NCBI RefSeq assembly: GCF_020026305.1
Contig: NZ_CP075691.1
Coordinates: 4,526,001 to 4,590,000, forward strand
Length of the DNA: 64,000 nt
Direction of reading: 5' to 3'
DNA from: Streptomyces sp. 135
Lineage (GTDB): Bacteria > Actinomycetota > Actinomycetes > Streptomycetales > Streptomycetaceae
Part shown: piece after piece, positions 8,119 through 16,582 of the stretch
Layout of the letters: each line of letters begins with the position of its first letter
Position numbering within the stretch: position 1 is the first letter of the stretch
The notes under the pieces: generated by a model
Databases searched by the model: none
Told to the model about the DNA's origin: nothing
Seen by the model: only the letters and a program-made list of their open reading frames with translations
Translations under genes and position numbers: made by a program

Positions 8119-9000
8119 ATGTCCCCAGAGGCACCTGAGACGCCCACCGAGGCGCAGGCCTCAGCGCAGACGCCCGAGGCCGCGAACGAGGCCGAGGCCC
8201 CGAACCTCGACTTCGCGGGCACCACCCCGTACGAGGACTACGTCCAGGCGGACGTCCTCACCCATCTCCAGCACCTTCGCTCGAACGACCCCGGCGAGAT
8301 GGTCTTCCTGGTCACCACCCAGGTCATGGAGCTGTGGTTCACCGTGATCGTCCACGAGTGGGAGACCGCGGCGAAGGCCCTGCGCCGCGACGACATACCC
8401 GTCGCGGTGGCCGCGCTCAAGCGCAGCATCCGCGAGCTGGAGGCCCTGAACCACTCCTGGAAGCCGCTGGCGGGGCTGACGCCCGCGCAGTTCAACTCCT
8501 ACCGCGGCTCGCTCGGCGAGGGCTCCGGATTCCAGTCCGCGATGTACCGCCGCCTGGAGTTCCTGCTCGGCGACAAGTCGGCGTCCATGCTGGTGCCGCA
8601 CCGGGGCGCGCCGCGCGTCCACGCGGAGCTGGAGAAGGCGCTGCACGAGCCGAGCCTGTACGACGAGGTGCTCCGGCTCCTCCACCGCCGGGGGTACGCG
8701 GTCCCGGCCGCCGTCCTGGAGCGCGACCTCTCCAAGAAGTACGAGCCGTCGCCCGAGGTCGAGGCCGTCTGGACCGAGCTCTACTCCGGCGACGAGAGCG
8801 GCGACCTCGCCCGCCTCGGCGAGACGCTGACGGACGTCGCCGAGCTGGTGTGGCGCTGGCGCAACGACCACCTGGTCGCCACCCGCCGCGCGATGGGCTC
8901 CAAGACGGGCACCGGCGGCTCGGCCGGCGTGGCCTGGCTGGAGAAGCGCGCGCAGAAGAACGTGTTCCCCGAGCTGTGGACGGCGAGGAGCCATGTCTGA
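8119..9000 (+). CDS. kynA: Tryptophan 2,3-dioxygenase
   Basis: A 293-aa heme enzyme opening the indole ring of L-tryptophan to N-formylkynurenine. TDO marks: YEDYVQADVLTHLQ near residue 38, QVMELWFTVIVHEW near 70, FNSYRGSLGEGSGFQS near 127, and the C-terminal NDHLVATRRAMGSKTGTGG region with the likely proximal histidine. The first 30 residues are an Ala/Glu/Pro-rich extension not found in most TDOs. A GAGGAG RBS precedes the ATG. It overlaps kynU by 8 nt, so translation is probably coupled. Confidence 0.94.
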   Translation: MSPEAPETPTEAQASAQTPEAANEAEAPNLDFAGTTPYEDYVQADVLTHLQHLRSNDPGEMVFLVTTQVMELWFTVIVHEWETAAKALRRDDIPVAVAALKRSIRELEALNHSWKPLAGLTPAQFNSYRGSLGEGSGFQSAMYRRLEFLLGDKSASMLVPHRGAPRVHAELEKALHEPSLYDEVLRLLHRRGYAVPAAVLERDLSKKYEPSPEVEAVWTELYSGDESGDLARLGETLTDVAELVWRWRNDHLVATRRAMGSKTGTGGSAGVAWLEKRAQKNVFPELWTARSHV

Positions 9001-10207
9001 CCTGCATGTCCGGGCCAAGGCCCTGGACGCCGAGGACGAACTCGCGCTCAAGCGGCGCGAGTTCGTCCTCGATGACACCGTCTACCTGGACGGCAACTCC
9101 CTGGGCGCCCTGCCCGCCCACGTGCCGGACCGCGTCGCGGACGTCATCACCCGCCAGTGGGGCCGGCTGCGCATCCGCTCCTGGGACGAGAGCGGCTGGT
9201 GGACCGCGCCCGAGCGGATCGGCGACCGCATCGCGCCGCTGGTCGGCGCCGCCCCCGGCCAGATCGTGGTCGGCGACTCCACCAGCGTGAACGTGTTCAA
9301 GGCGCTGGTGGCGGCCGTGCGGCTCGCCCGCGGCGACGGTGGCGGGGGCGAGGCGGACGCCGGCCGCGACGAGATCATCGTCGACGCCACGACCTTCCCC
9401 ACCGACGGCTACATCGCGCAGTCCGCGGCCCGGCTCACCGGCTGCCGGCTGACCCCGCTCACCCCGGCCGAGGTGCCCGCGGCGCTGAGCCCCCGCACCG
9501 CCGCCGTGCTGCTCAACCACGCCGACTACCGCACCGGCCGCCTGCACGACCTGCCGGGTCTGACGGCCGCCGTGCACGCGGCGGGCGCCCTCGCCGTCTG
9601 GGACCTGTGCCACACGGCGGGCGCCCTGCCCGTCGGCCTGGACGAGCACGGCGTCGACCTCGCGGTGGGCTGCACGTACAAGTACCTGAACGGTGGCCCC
9701 GGTTCGCCCGCGTACCTCTACGTGCGCGAGGAGCTCCAGGACCGCTTCGACTCGCCGCTGCCCGGCTGGAACTCCCACGCCGAGCCCTTCGGGATGCGGC
9801 CCGAGTTCGAGGCGGCCGAGGGCGCGCTGCGCGGGCGCGTCGGCACGCCCGACATCCTCTCCATGCTCGCCCTCGAAGCGGCGCTCGACGTCTGGGACGG
9901 CGTGTCCGTGGACGCGGTGCGGGCCAAGTCCCTCGCCCTGACGGACTTCTTCCTGCGGTGCGTGGAGGCGTACGTACCCCAGGGGCTGGTGGAGTCGCTG
10001 ACCCCGGCAGCCCACACCGAGCGCGGCAGCCAGGTCGCGCTGCGCTGTGAGGGTGCGGGGGAGGTCATGAAGCGGCTGATCGAGCGGGGCGTGGTCGGTG
10101 ACTTCCGCGCGCCGGACGTGCTGCGCTTCGGATTCACCCCGCTGTACGTGTCCTTCGTCGACGCCGAGCGGGCGGCGCGGGTCCTCGCGGAGATCCTGGA
10201 GCCGTGA
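8993..10207 (+). CDS. kynU: Kynureninase
   Basis: A 404-aa PLP enzyme cleaving kynurenine to anthranilate and alanine. YLDGNSLGALP near the N-terminus, WDLCHTAGALP near residue 203 (PLP aspartate) and CTYKYLNGGPGSPAY near 226 with the Schiff-base lysine are all diagnostic. It follows kynA in an overlapping arrangement and precedes the formamidase-like hydrolase by 128 nt. Anthranilate could feed tryptophan re-synthesis or secondary metabolism; no biosynthetic cluster is adjacent. Confidence 0.94.
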   Translation: MSDLHVRAKALDAEDELALKRREFVLDDTVYLDGNSLGALPAHVPDRVADVITRQWGRLRIRSWDESGWWTAPERIGDRIAPLVGAAPGQIVVGDSTSVNVFKALVAAVRLARGDGGGGEADAGRDEIIVDATTFPTDGYIAQSAARLTGCRLTPLTPAEVPAALSPRTAAVLLNHADYRTGRLHDLPGLTAAVHAAGALAVWDLCHTAGALPVGLDEHGVDLAVGCTYKYLNGGPGSPAYLYVREELQDRFDSPLPGWNSHAEPFGMRPEFEAAEGALRGRVGTPDILSMLALEAALDVWDGVSVDAVRAKSLALTDFFLRCVEAYVPQGLVESLTPAAHTERGSQVALRCEGAGEVMKRLIERGVVGDFRAPDVLRFGFTPLYVSFVDAERAARVLAEILEP

Positions 10208-10335
10208 GGCCCCCGGGGCGGGTGATTCCCGTGCGTACGCCGGGCTGGTAGCGTCCGGCGGATCTTGGTCCCGTTCCGCGCGCCGTGCGGAGCGGGGCCT
10301 GCCCGCCAGCCGCACCGCTGTTGAAAGGTTTCCGC

Positions 10336-11214
10336 ATGCCGGACGACGCCGCCGTGGCCCGCGATGCCGCCGAGGAGGCATCGGCCTTCTCGCACCCCGC
10401 CGTGGAGCCGGACATCACCGCCGCGTACGGCGCACACCCCGACCAGGTCGTCGACTTCTACGCGCCCCGGGGCGACACGGCCCGTCCCGCGCCGCTCGTC
10501 GTCGTCCTGCACGGCGGCGCCTGGCGCGCGCCGTACGACCGGCGGCACGTCACGCCGTTCGCCGACTTCCTCGCGCGCCGGGGCTTCGCCGTCGCCAACG
10601 TCGAGTACCGGCGCGGCAGCTCCATCCCCGCGCAGGGCGGCAAGGGTCCCGTCGCCGGGCGCTGGCCGGAGACCTTCGACGACGTGGCCGCCGCGTTCGA
10701 CGCGCTTCCCGCGCTGGTACGCAAGGCCCTGCCGGCGGCCGACGTGCGCCGCACGGTGGTCACCGGGCACTCCGCGGGCGGCCACCTCGCGCTGTGGGCG
10801 GCGGCGCGGCACCTGCTGCCCGCCGACGCGCCGTGGCGCACCGAACGCCCGGCCCCGCTGCGGGGAGTCGTCGCGCTCGCGCCGATCGCGGACCTCAAGG
10901 TCGCCGAGGCACTGGAGGTCTGCGGCGGCGCGTCCGCCCAGCTGCTCGGCGGTGAGGGCAGGTTCGAGGAGCGCCTGCCCTACGCCGACCCGGCCGCGCT
11001 GCTCCCGACGGGCATCGCCACGACCGTCGTACAGGGCCGCGAGGACATCGTGGTGCCGCAGCCCGTGGCCGAGTCGTACGCGGACGCGGCGGCGAAGGCG
11101 GGCGAGGTCGTGGGCCTCACGCTCCTTGAGGCCGTGGGCCATTTCCCGCTCATCGACCCGGCGGCGGACGCGTGCGCGGTGGTGGCGGAGGAGATCGCAC
11201 AGCTGGCGTTCTGA
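10336..11214 (+). CDS. Alpha/beta hydrolase, probable arylformamidase (N-formylkynurenine formamidase)
   Basis: A 292-aa alpha/beta hydrolase. LHGGAW near residue 58 is the oxyanion-hole motif characteristic of esterase/arylformamidase members, GHSAGG near 144 carries the nucleophile serine, and GREDIVVP (Asp) and AVGHFP (His) complete a plausible triad. Placed just after kynA and kynU, it would supply the missing deformylation step from N-formylkynurenine. The role is inferred from context; a general carboxylesterase is the alternative. The start at 10336 follows a GAAAGG RBS. Confidence 0.8.
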   Translation: MPDDAAVARDAAEEASAFSHPAVEPDITAAYGAHPDQVVDFYAPRGDTARPAPLVVVLHGGAWRAPYDRRHVTPFADFLARRGFAVANVEYRRGSSIPAQGGKGPVAGRWPETFDDVAAAFDALPALVRKALPAADVRRTVVTGHSAGGHLALWAAARHLLPADAPWRTERPAPLRGVVALAPIADLKVAEALEVCGGASAQLLGGEGRFEERLPYADPAALLPTGIATTVVQGREDIVVPQPVAESYADAAAKAGEVVGLTLLEAVGHFPLIDPAADACAVVAEEIAQLAF

Positions 11215-11312
11215 GGCGGTGCCCGGGACGCCGAGTAGTACCTGCGACGGATCCGCCGGAACCCCTCTCGCTGCGGACGACCCGGCCGCCGCGCCCCCGT
11301 ACCGTCGTATGC

Positions 11313-12683
11313 GTGACCGATACGACTGAGCAGCTCAAGGCCAGAGGCCGCAAGAGCCCCGAGTTCCACCTCGTGCGGGAGGTCCTCGGCGGCCTGCGCG
11401 AAGCGCTGTTCCGCGATGCCTTCGCCTACCGGCTGCTGCCTCCCAGGACGACGGGCGGGCGGACGGCCCGCCTCCTCCCGCGGGCGATACGCGGGTACGC
11501 CGTCTGGGCCCGGCACGCCCTGGTGGTGGCCGCGGCCCTGATCACCGTGTTCATCGCCTATCAGGTGGGCATCGGGGGCAACGAGGCCGCGTACTTCCTC
11601 ACGGGCCTCGTCCCGGCCGCGGCCGTGCTGATGACACTCGTCAGGCCGGTCGGCGCGTTCTGGGTGTCGCTGGCCTCGACGCCGCTCACGGCGGCGTCCG
11701 GGGACGTCTGGGACGGCTGGCCCTGGACCCCCGCCGCCTTCTTCGGGCACATCGTGGTGATCGTCGTGGTCGCCGCCCGCACCCGCCCGCGCACCGGCCT
11801 GTGGATGTGGCTCATCACGGCGGCGTACTCCCTGGCCGCCGAAGGGTTCATCGACGACGGCTACTACGGGGCCGGCTCCGACGCCCCTGCGCTGCTGTTC
11901 TTCTCGGCGCTCGGGCTGCTCGTCACCACGATGGCGCACGTGCGCCGCGAGGCGCAGCGCGAGGTCACCGTGCAGCGCACCGTCACCGCCATCGAGCGCG
12001 ACAAGCGCACGCTCCTGGAGGAGCGCACCACCATCGCCCGCGAACTGCACGACGTGGTCGCCCACCACATGTCCGTGGTCGCCATCCAGGCGGAGGCCGC
12101 GCCCTACCGCGTGGAGAACCCGCCGCCCGAGCTGGAGCAGGCGTTCGTCACGATCCGCGAGAACGCGGTGTCGGCGCTCACCGAGCTGCGCCGCGTCCTC
12201 GGTGTCGTACGGGCCGAGGACTACGAGGCACCGGACGCCCCGCAGCCCACCCTCGCCGACCTCGACCGGCTCCTGGACAACGTCCGTGACGCGGGCCTGA
12301 CCGTCGACAAGGCGATCACCGGCGCCGTCCGCGAGCTGCCGCAGGGCGTCGAGCTGTCGGCGTACCGCATCGTGCAGGAGGCGCTCAGCAACGCCCTGCG
12401 CCACGCGCCCGGCGCCCCGGCCCGCGTCGAGGTCGGCTACGTCCTCGGCGGCCTCGGCCTGCGCATCGTCAACGGCCCCGCGACCGGCCTCGTCAAGGCC
12501 TCCCCGGGCGCGGGCCACGGCATCACCGGCATGCGGGAGCGCGTCACCATGCTGAGCGGCGAGATGACGGCGGAGCCGACCCCCGAGGGCGGCTACGAGG
12601 TCACCGTCTTCCTGCCGGTGCCGCTGGCCGACCGGACCGACCACTCGGTGCAGGCGGGGCAGGCGGGGGAGGGGCGCGCATGA
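11313..12683 (+). CDS. NarL-type sensor histidine kinase
   Basis: A 456-aa membrane kinase. Several hydrophobic segments lie between residues 60 and 235, with short loops and no large extracytoplasmic domain, suggesting intramembrane sensing. The HisKA_3 dimerisation box ARELHDVVAHHMS is near 241 and the ATPase N-box VQEALSNALRHA near 353, with GHGITGMRERV as the G-box. GTG start at 11313 with no strong RBS. It overlaps the response regulator by 4 nt (ATGA). The signal and targets are unknown. Confidence 0.88.
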   Translation: MTDTTEQLKARGRKSPEFHLVREVLGGLREALFRDAFAYRLLPPRTTGGRTARLLPRAIRGYAVWARHALVVAAALITVFIAYQVGIGGNEAAYFLTGLVPAAAVLMTLVRPVGAFWVSLASTPLTAASGDVWDGWPWTPAAFFGHIVVIVVVAARTRPRTGLWMWLITAAYSLAAEGFIDDGYYGAGSDAPALLFFSALGLLVTTMAHVRREAQREVTVQRTVTAIERDKRTLLEERTTIARELHDVVAHHMSVVAIQAEAAPYRVENPPPELEQAFVTIRENAVSALTELRRVLGVVRAEDYEAPDAPQPTLADLDRLLDNVRDAGLTVDKAITGAVRELPQGVELSAYRIVQEALSNALRHAPGAPARVEVGYVLGGLGLRIVNGPATGLVKASPGAGHGITGMRERVTMLSGEMTAEPTPEGGYEVTVFLPVPLADRTDHSVQAGQAGEGRA

Positions 12684-13348
12684 CCATCCGCGTCCTCATC
12701 GCCGACGACCAGATGATGGTCCGCGAGGGATTCTCCGTCCTCCTCAACGCCATGCCCGACATCGAGGTCGTCGGCGAGGCGGTCAACGGCCGGCAGGCCG
12801 TCGAGCGGGTGCGCGAACTCGCCCCCGACGTGGTCCTGATGGACATCCGCATGCCCGAGATGAACGGCATCGAGGCGACCCGCGAGATCGTCGCGTCCGA
12901 CGGTGTGTCGAAGGTGCTCGTCCTGACCACCTTCGATCTCGACGAGTACGTGTACCAGGCGCTGCGCGCGGGCGCCTCCGGGTTCCTCCTCAAGGACGCC
13001 TCCGCCCGCCAACTGGCGGACGGTGTACGGGTGGTGGCCTCGGGGGAGGCGCTCCTCGCGCCGACCGTGACGCGCCGCCTGATCACCGAGTTCTCCCGGA
13101 TGGCTCAGACGCCGCGGCTCTCGGCGGCGGTCCAGGCGCAGCAGTACGGCGAGCTGACCGAGCGCGAGACGGAGGTTTTGGTGCTCATCGCGCAGGGCCT
13201 GTCGAACGCGGAGATCGCCTCCCACCTGGTGGTCGCCGAGTCCACGATCAAGACGCACGTGAGCCGGGTCCTGGTGAAGCTCGGTCTGCGCGACCGCACG
13301 CAGGCGGCGGTCTTCGCGTACGAGGCGAGACTGGTGACCCCGGGATGA
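12680..13348 (+). CDS. NarL/LuxR-family response regulator
   Basis: A 222-aa regulator. The receiver domain has DD near residue 9, the phosphoacceptor in VVLMDIRMPEMNG near 53, and Lys near 105 (FLLKDAS). The C-terminal LuxR helix-turn-helix is LTERETEVLVLIAQGLSNAE and TIKTHVSRVLVKLGL. It is the partner of the kinase it overlaps. A 109-bp tandem repeat array with hairpins follows the stop. Confidence 0.92.
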   Translation: MTIRVLIADDQMMVREGFSVLLNAMPDIEVVGEAVNGRQAVERVRELAPDVVLMDIRMPEMNGIEATREIVASDGVSKVLVLTTFDLDEYVYQALRAGASGFLLKDASARQLADGVRVVASGEALLAPTVTRRLITEFSRMAQTPRLSAAVQAQQYGELTERETEVLVLIAQGLSNAEIASHLVVAESTIKTHVSRVLVKLGLRDRTQAAVFAYEARLVTPG

Positions 13349-13350
13349 GG

Positions 13351-13655
13351 ATGGCGCCCCCGCAAGGGGCGCGGGGAACTGCGCGCCCGGCCCCCACAGG
13401 CCCGCAGGCGATCCGCGATACCGGCGGAGCCCACAGCGTCCCGTCGGTTCGTGGCGCCGGGCACGCCCCCGCAAGGGGCGCGGGGAACTGCGCGCCCGGC
13501 CCCCACAGGCCCGCAGGCGATCCGCGACACCGGCGGAGCCCACAGCGTCCCGTCGGTTCATGGCGCCGGGCACGCCCCCGCAAGGGGCGCGGGGAACTGC
13601 GCGACCAGCCCCCACACACCCGCAGGCTATCCGCGACACCGGCGGAGCCCCTAGC
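13351..13655. repeat. 109-bp tandem repeat array (about 2.8 copies) with hairpin cores
   Basis: The phrase GCAAGGGGCGCGGGGAACTG recurs at about 13362, 13471 and 13580, a period of 109 bp. Copies 1 and 2 are nearly identical; copy 3 diverges after the core and ends just before the P450 start. Each unit carries the reverse-orientation dispersed hairpin (CGCCCC-CGCAA-GGGGCG) plus a shared tail (ACCGGCGGAGCCC). It fills the whole 315-bp gap between the regulator and the P450 and has no convincing gene. It probably acts as a multi-copy terminator or arose by expansion of one. Confidence 0.85.
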
Positions 13656-13663
13656 GTCGCGCC

Positions 13664-14893
13664 ATGACGCCCGCACCCTTCGACCCCTCCGAGATCTTCA
13701 CCCCCGCCGCACCGGAGTTCGTGGCCGACCCCTACCCCGCGTACGCCCGACTCCGCGCGGCGGGCCGCGCCCACTACAACGCGCCCACCGACCAGTGGCT
13801 GATCCCGCACCACGCGGACGTCCGCGCCCTGCTGCGCGACCGCCGCCTCGGCCGCACCTATCTCCACCGCTTCACCCACGAGGAGTTCGGCCGCCCGGCC
13901 CCGCCGCCCGAGCACGAGCCGTTCCACGTCCTCAACGACAACGGCATGCTCGACCTGGAGGCACCCACGCACACCCGCATCCGCCGCCTCGTCGCCAAAG
14001 CCTTCACACCGCGTACGGTCGAGGAACTACGCCCTTACGTGGAGGATTTGGCGGACAGCCTGGTGCGAGGCCTGGTGGCGGACGGAGGCGGGGACCTCGC
14101 CGCGCGCGTCGCCGAACCGCTGCCGGTGGCGGTGATCGCCCAGATGCTGGGCATCCCGGAGAGCGACCGGCCGCTGCTGCGGCCCTGGTCGGCGGCGATC
14201 TGCGGGATGTACGAGCTGAACCCGTCCGAGGAGACGGCGGCCCGAGCGGTCACCGCATCGCTCGAATTCTCCGCCTACCTACGGGAGTTGATCGCCGCCC
14301 GGCGGGCGAAGCCGGGGGACGACCTGATCTCGGGCCTGATCGCCGCCTACGAGGACGGGCAGTCGCTCAGCGAGCAGGAGATGATCTCCACCTGTGTGCT
14401 GCTCCTGAACGCGGGGCACGAGGCGACCGTGAACGCCACGGTGAACGGCTGGTACGCGCTGCTGCGCCACCCGGACCAGCTGGCCGCCCTGCGCGCCGAT
14501 CCGGACCGGCTTGTTCCCACGGCCGTGGAGGAGCTGCTGCGCTACGACACGCCGCTCCAGCTCTTCGAACGGTGGGTCCTCGACGAGATCGAGATCGGCG
14601 GCACGGTGATTCCGCGCGGGTCGGAACTGGCCCTGCTCTTCGGCTCCGCCAACCATGACCCGGCGGTGTTCGTCCGCCCCGGCGAGCTGGACCTCGCCCG
14701 GCGCGACAACCCGCACGTCTCCTTCAGCGCGGGCATCCACTACTGCATCGGCGCGCCGCTGGCCCGCGTCGAACTGGCCGCGTCGATGCGGGCGTTGCTG
14801 CGGTGGGCGCCGGCGCTGCGGCTCGCGGGGGAGCCGCAGCGGACGCCGGGCTTCGTGATCCGGGGCTTCCGGGAGCTGTGCGTGGAGGTGTGA
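13664..14893 (+). CDS. Cytochrome P450
   Basis: A 409-aa soluble bacterial P450. The heme loop FSAGIHYCIGAPLARVE near residue 353 has the cysteine ligand, EELLR near 288 is the ExxR motif, and LNAGHEATVN near 247 is the I-helix oxygen-activation groove with an acid and threonine. No ferredoxin or reductase gene is adjacent, so electrons must come from elsewhere. The substrate is unknown. A dispersed hairpin follows and the ABC operon converges on it. Confidence 0.92.
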   Translation: MTPAPFDPSEIFTPAAPEFVADPYPAYARLRAAGRAHYNAPTDQWLIPHHADVRALLRDRRLGRTYLHRFTHEEFGRPAPPPEHEPFHVLNDNGMLDLEAPTHTRIRRLVAKAFTPRTVEELRPYVEDLADSLVRGLVADGGGDLAARVAEPLPVAVIAQMLGIPESDRPLLRPWSAAICGMYELNPSEETAARAVTASLEFSAYLRELIAARRAKPGDDLISGLIAAYEDGQSLSEQEMISTCVLLLNAGHEATVNATVNGWYALLRHPDQLAALRADPDRLVPTAVEELLRYDTPLQLFERWVLDEIEIGGTVIPRGSELALLFGSANHDPAVFVRPGELDLARRDNPHVSFSAGIHYCIGAPLARVELAASMRALLRWAPALRLAGEPQRTPGFVIRGFRELCVEV

Positions 14894-14908
14894 GCCGCGG
14901 GTGCGTCG

Positions 14909-14948
14909 TGGCTGGTCGCGCAGTTCCCCGCGCCCCTTACGGGGCGCC
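14909..14948 (+). repeat. Dispersed intergenic hairpin element, copy after the P450
   Basis: GGCTGGTCGCGCAGTTCC followed by CCGCGCCCCTTACGGGGCGC, nearly the same as 6181-6220. It sits between the P450 and the converging permease stop, consistent with a bidirectional terminator. Confidence 0.7.
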
Positions 14949-14950
14949 CC

Positions 14951-16582
14951 TCAGGTGATCATGTCCCTGCGGCGCAGCCCCGCCAGGCCCCCGGCAGTCA
15001 GTACCACCGCCAGCAGCGTGAGCGTGAGCAGTGGGGGCCAGGACATCGCGGTGCCCGGCAGCTTCGGGAGGTGGCCGAAGGGGGAGAGGTTCATGACCGC
15101 CTGGGGCAGGTCGAGTGCCGGGCCGATCCAGCCGATCGCGAGGCAGGTCCCGACCACGGCCCAGGAAGCCACCGCCGCCTTCGGGTACGCCCCCACGAGC
15201 AGCACCGCGAGGCCGCCGAGGACCCAGATCGCGGGCAGCTGCGCCAGGCACGCGCCCAGCACGGCGCCCATGTCCTCGCCGTGGCCGACAGCCATGCCGA
15301 GGCCGCAGACCGCCATCAGGAGCACCGTCCCGCCGAAGGCGATCACCAGATGACCGGCCGCCCACCGCAGCCGCCCCACCGCGCCCGCGAGGACCGGCTC
15401 GGCGCGCTGCGAGGTCTCCTCGCCGTGCAGCCGCAGCACGGACGCCACCACGTACAGCCCGGCGACCATGCCGAAGAGGCCGGCCAGCGTGGCGAGGAAG
15501 GCGTCCGTCAGGCCGGACTGGCCGCCCATCCGCTCGAAGATGTCGCGGGTGTTCTCGTTGTCGCCGACGATGTCGGCCGCGCCGGACGCCATCTGCCCGA
15601 AGACGAGCCCGGCGAGCAGGAAGCCCGCCGTCCAGCCGGCCACACTGCCCCGCTGGAGCCGCAGGGCGAGCGCGCCGGCCGTGGCGAGACGTCCCCGCGC
15701 GGGACCGGGCCGCGTCGGCAGGAAGCTCATCCCGACGTCACGGCGCCCCGCCAGTTCGTACGCGGCCAGCCCCTGCACCACGATCACGGCGCCGACGAGC
15801 GCGAGCACCCACCAGCGCTCGCCCGTGAAGGCCCGCAGGTTCTGCTGCCAGCCGAGCGGCGAGAGCCAGGTCGCGGCGGACGAACCGGCCGTGTCCCCCG
15901 TGCCCCCCGTGTCTCCCGAATCGCCGGCGGCCCGCAGGACGTAGGCCGTGCCGAGGACCGCCGCCGTCAGCCCCTTGGCGAGCCGCGCGCTCTGCGTGAG
16001 CTGCGCGGCGACGGCCGCCACGCCCGCGAAGACCATGCCGGTGCCCGCGACGCCGAGACCGAGCGCGAGCGCCCCGGCCGCGCCCCGCCCTGCCAGACCG
16101 ACGGCGATGAGCAGCCCGGCCCCGGCGTTGGCGACGAACGCGGCGAGCAGGGCCGCGGTGAGCGGCGCCCGCCGCCCCACCATGGACGCGGAGAGCATCT
16201 CCTGGCGCCCCGTCTCCTCCTCCTCCCGGGTGTGCCGTACGACGATGACGAGGCTCATGACGGCGGCGAGGATGCCCGCGAAGCAGCCGATGCGCCAGGC
16301 CGTGAGGGCACCGAGGGAGTCGCCGTACACGGGCCCGTACATCGCCCGCATCGAGGAGTTGGCGTTCATCGACTCCATGGCGTCGGCGCGCTCGGCGGCC
16401 GTGGCGTAGACGCTCTCCAGGGAGCCCGGCATCGCCAGGACCAGCCCGGCGACGACCACGATCCAGATAGGCGTCATGACCCGGTCGCGGCGCAGCGCGA
16501 GCCTCAGCAGGGCGCCGGTGCCCGCGAGTTGCCGCGTCCCGCCGCTCCGGGGTGCGGCGGCGGCGCCGAGGACGGCGGTCAT
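14951..16582 (-). CDS. ABC-2 type exporter permease
   Basis: A 543-aa membrane protein with about twelve hydrophobic segments in two halves and a long cytoplasmic region near residue 95 (HTREEEETGRQEML), typical of actinobacterial ABC-2 drug/peptide export permeases. It is encoded last in a two-gene operon, overlapping the ATPase by 4 nt. The halves look internally duplicated (VIVVRHTREEEETGR versus VVASVLRLHGEETSQRAEP). The substrate is unknown; context with a MarR/GbsR regulator suggests inducible export of a toxic small molecule. Confidence 0.87.
   Translation of the reverse strand: MTAVLGAAAAPRSGGTRQLAGTGALLRLALRRDRVMTPIWIVVVAGLVLAMPGSLESVYATAAERADAMESMNANSSMRAMYGPVYGDSLGALTAWRIGCFAGILAAVMSLVIVVRHTREEEETGRQEMLSASMVGRRAPLTAALLAAFVANAGAGLLIAVGLAGRGAAGALALGLGVAGTGMVFAGVAAVAAQLTQSARLAKGLTAAVLGTAYVLRAAGDSGDTGGTGDTAGSSAATWLSPLGWQQNLRAFTGERWWVLALVGAVIVVQGLAAYELAGRRDVGMSFLPTRPGPARGRLATAGALALRLQRGSVAGWTAGFLLAGLVFGQMASGAADIVGDNENTRDIFERMGGQSGLTDAFLATLAGLFGMVAGLYVVASVLRLHGEETSQRAEPVLAGAVGRLRWAAGHLVIAFGGTVLLMAVCGLGMAVGHGEDMGAVLGACLAQLPAIWVLGGLAVLLVGAYPKAAVASWAVVGTCLAIGWIGPALDLPQAVMNLSPFGHLPKLPGTAMSWPPLLTLTLLAVVLTAGGLAGLRRRDMIT

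Noticed and set aside
13351..13655. CRISPR array
   Set aside because: Repeats are contiguous 109-bp units with no unique spacers, and no cas genes are present.
13345..14658. Long open frame reading through the tandem array and across the P450 in another frame
   Set aside because: Its N-terminal part is translated repeat and the remainder is an Arg/Pro-rich shadow of the P450 gene.
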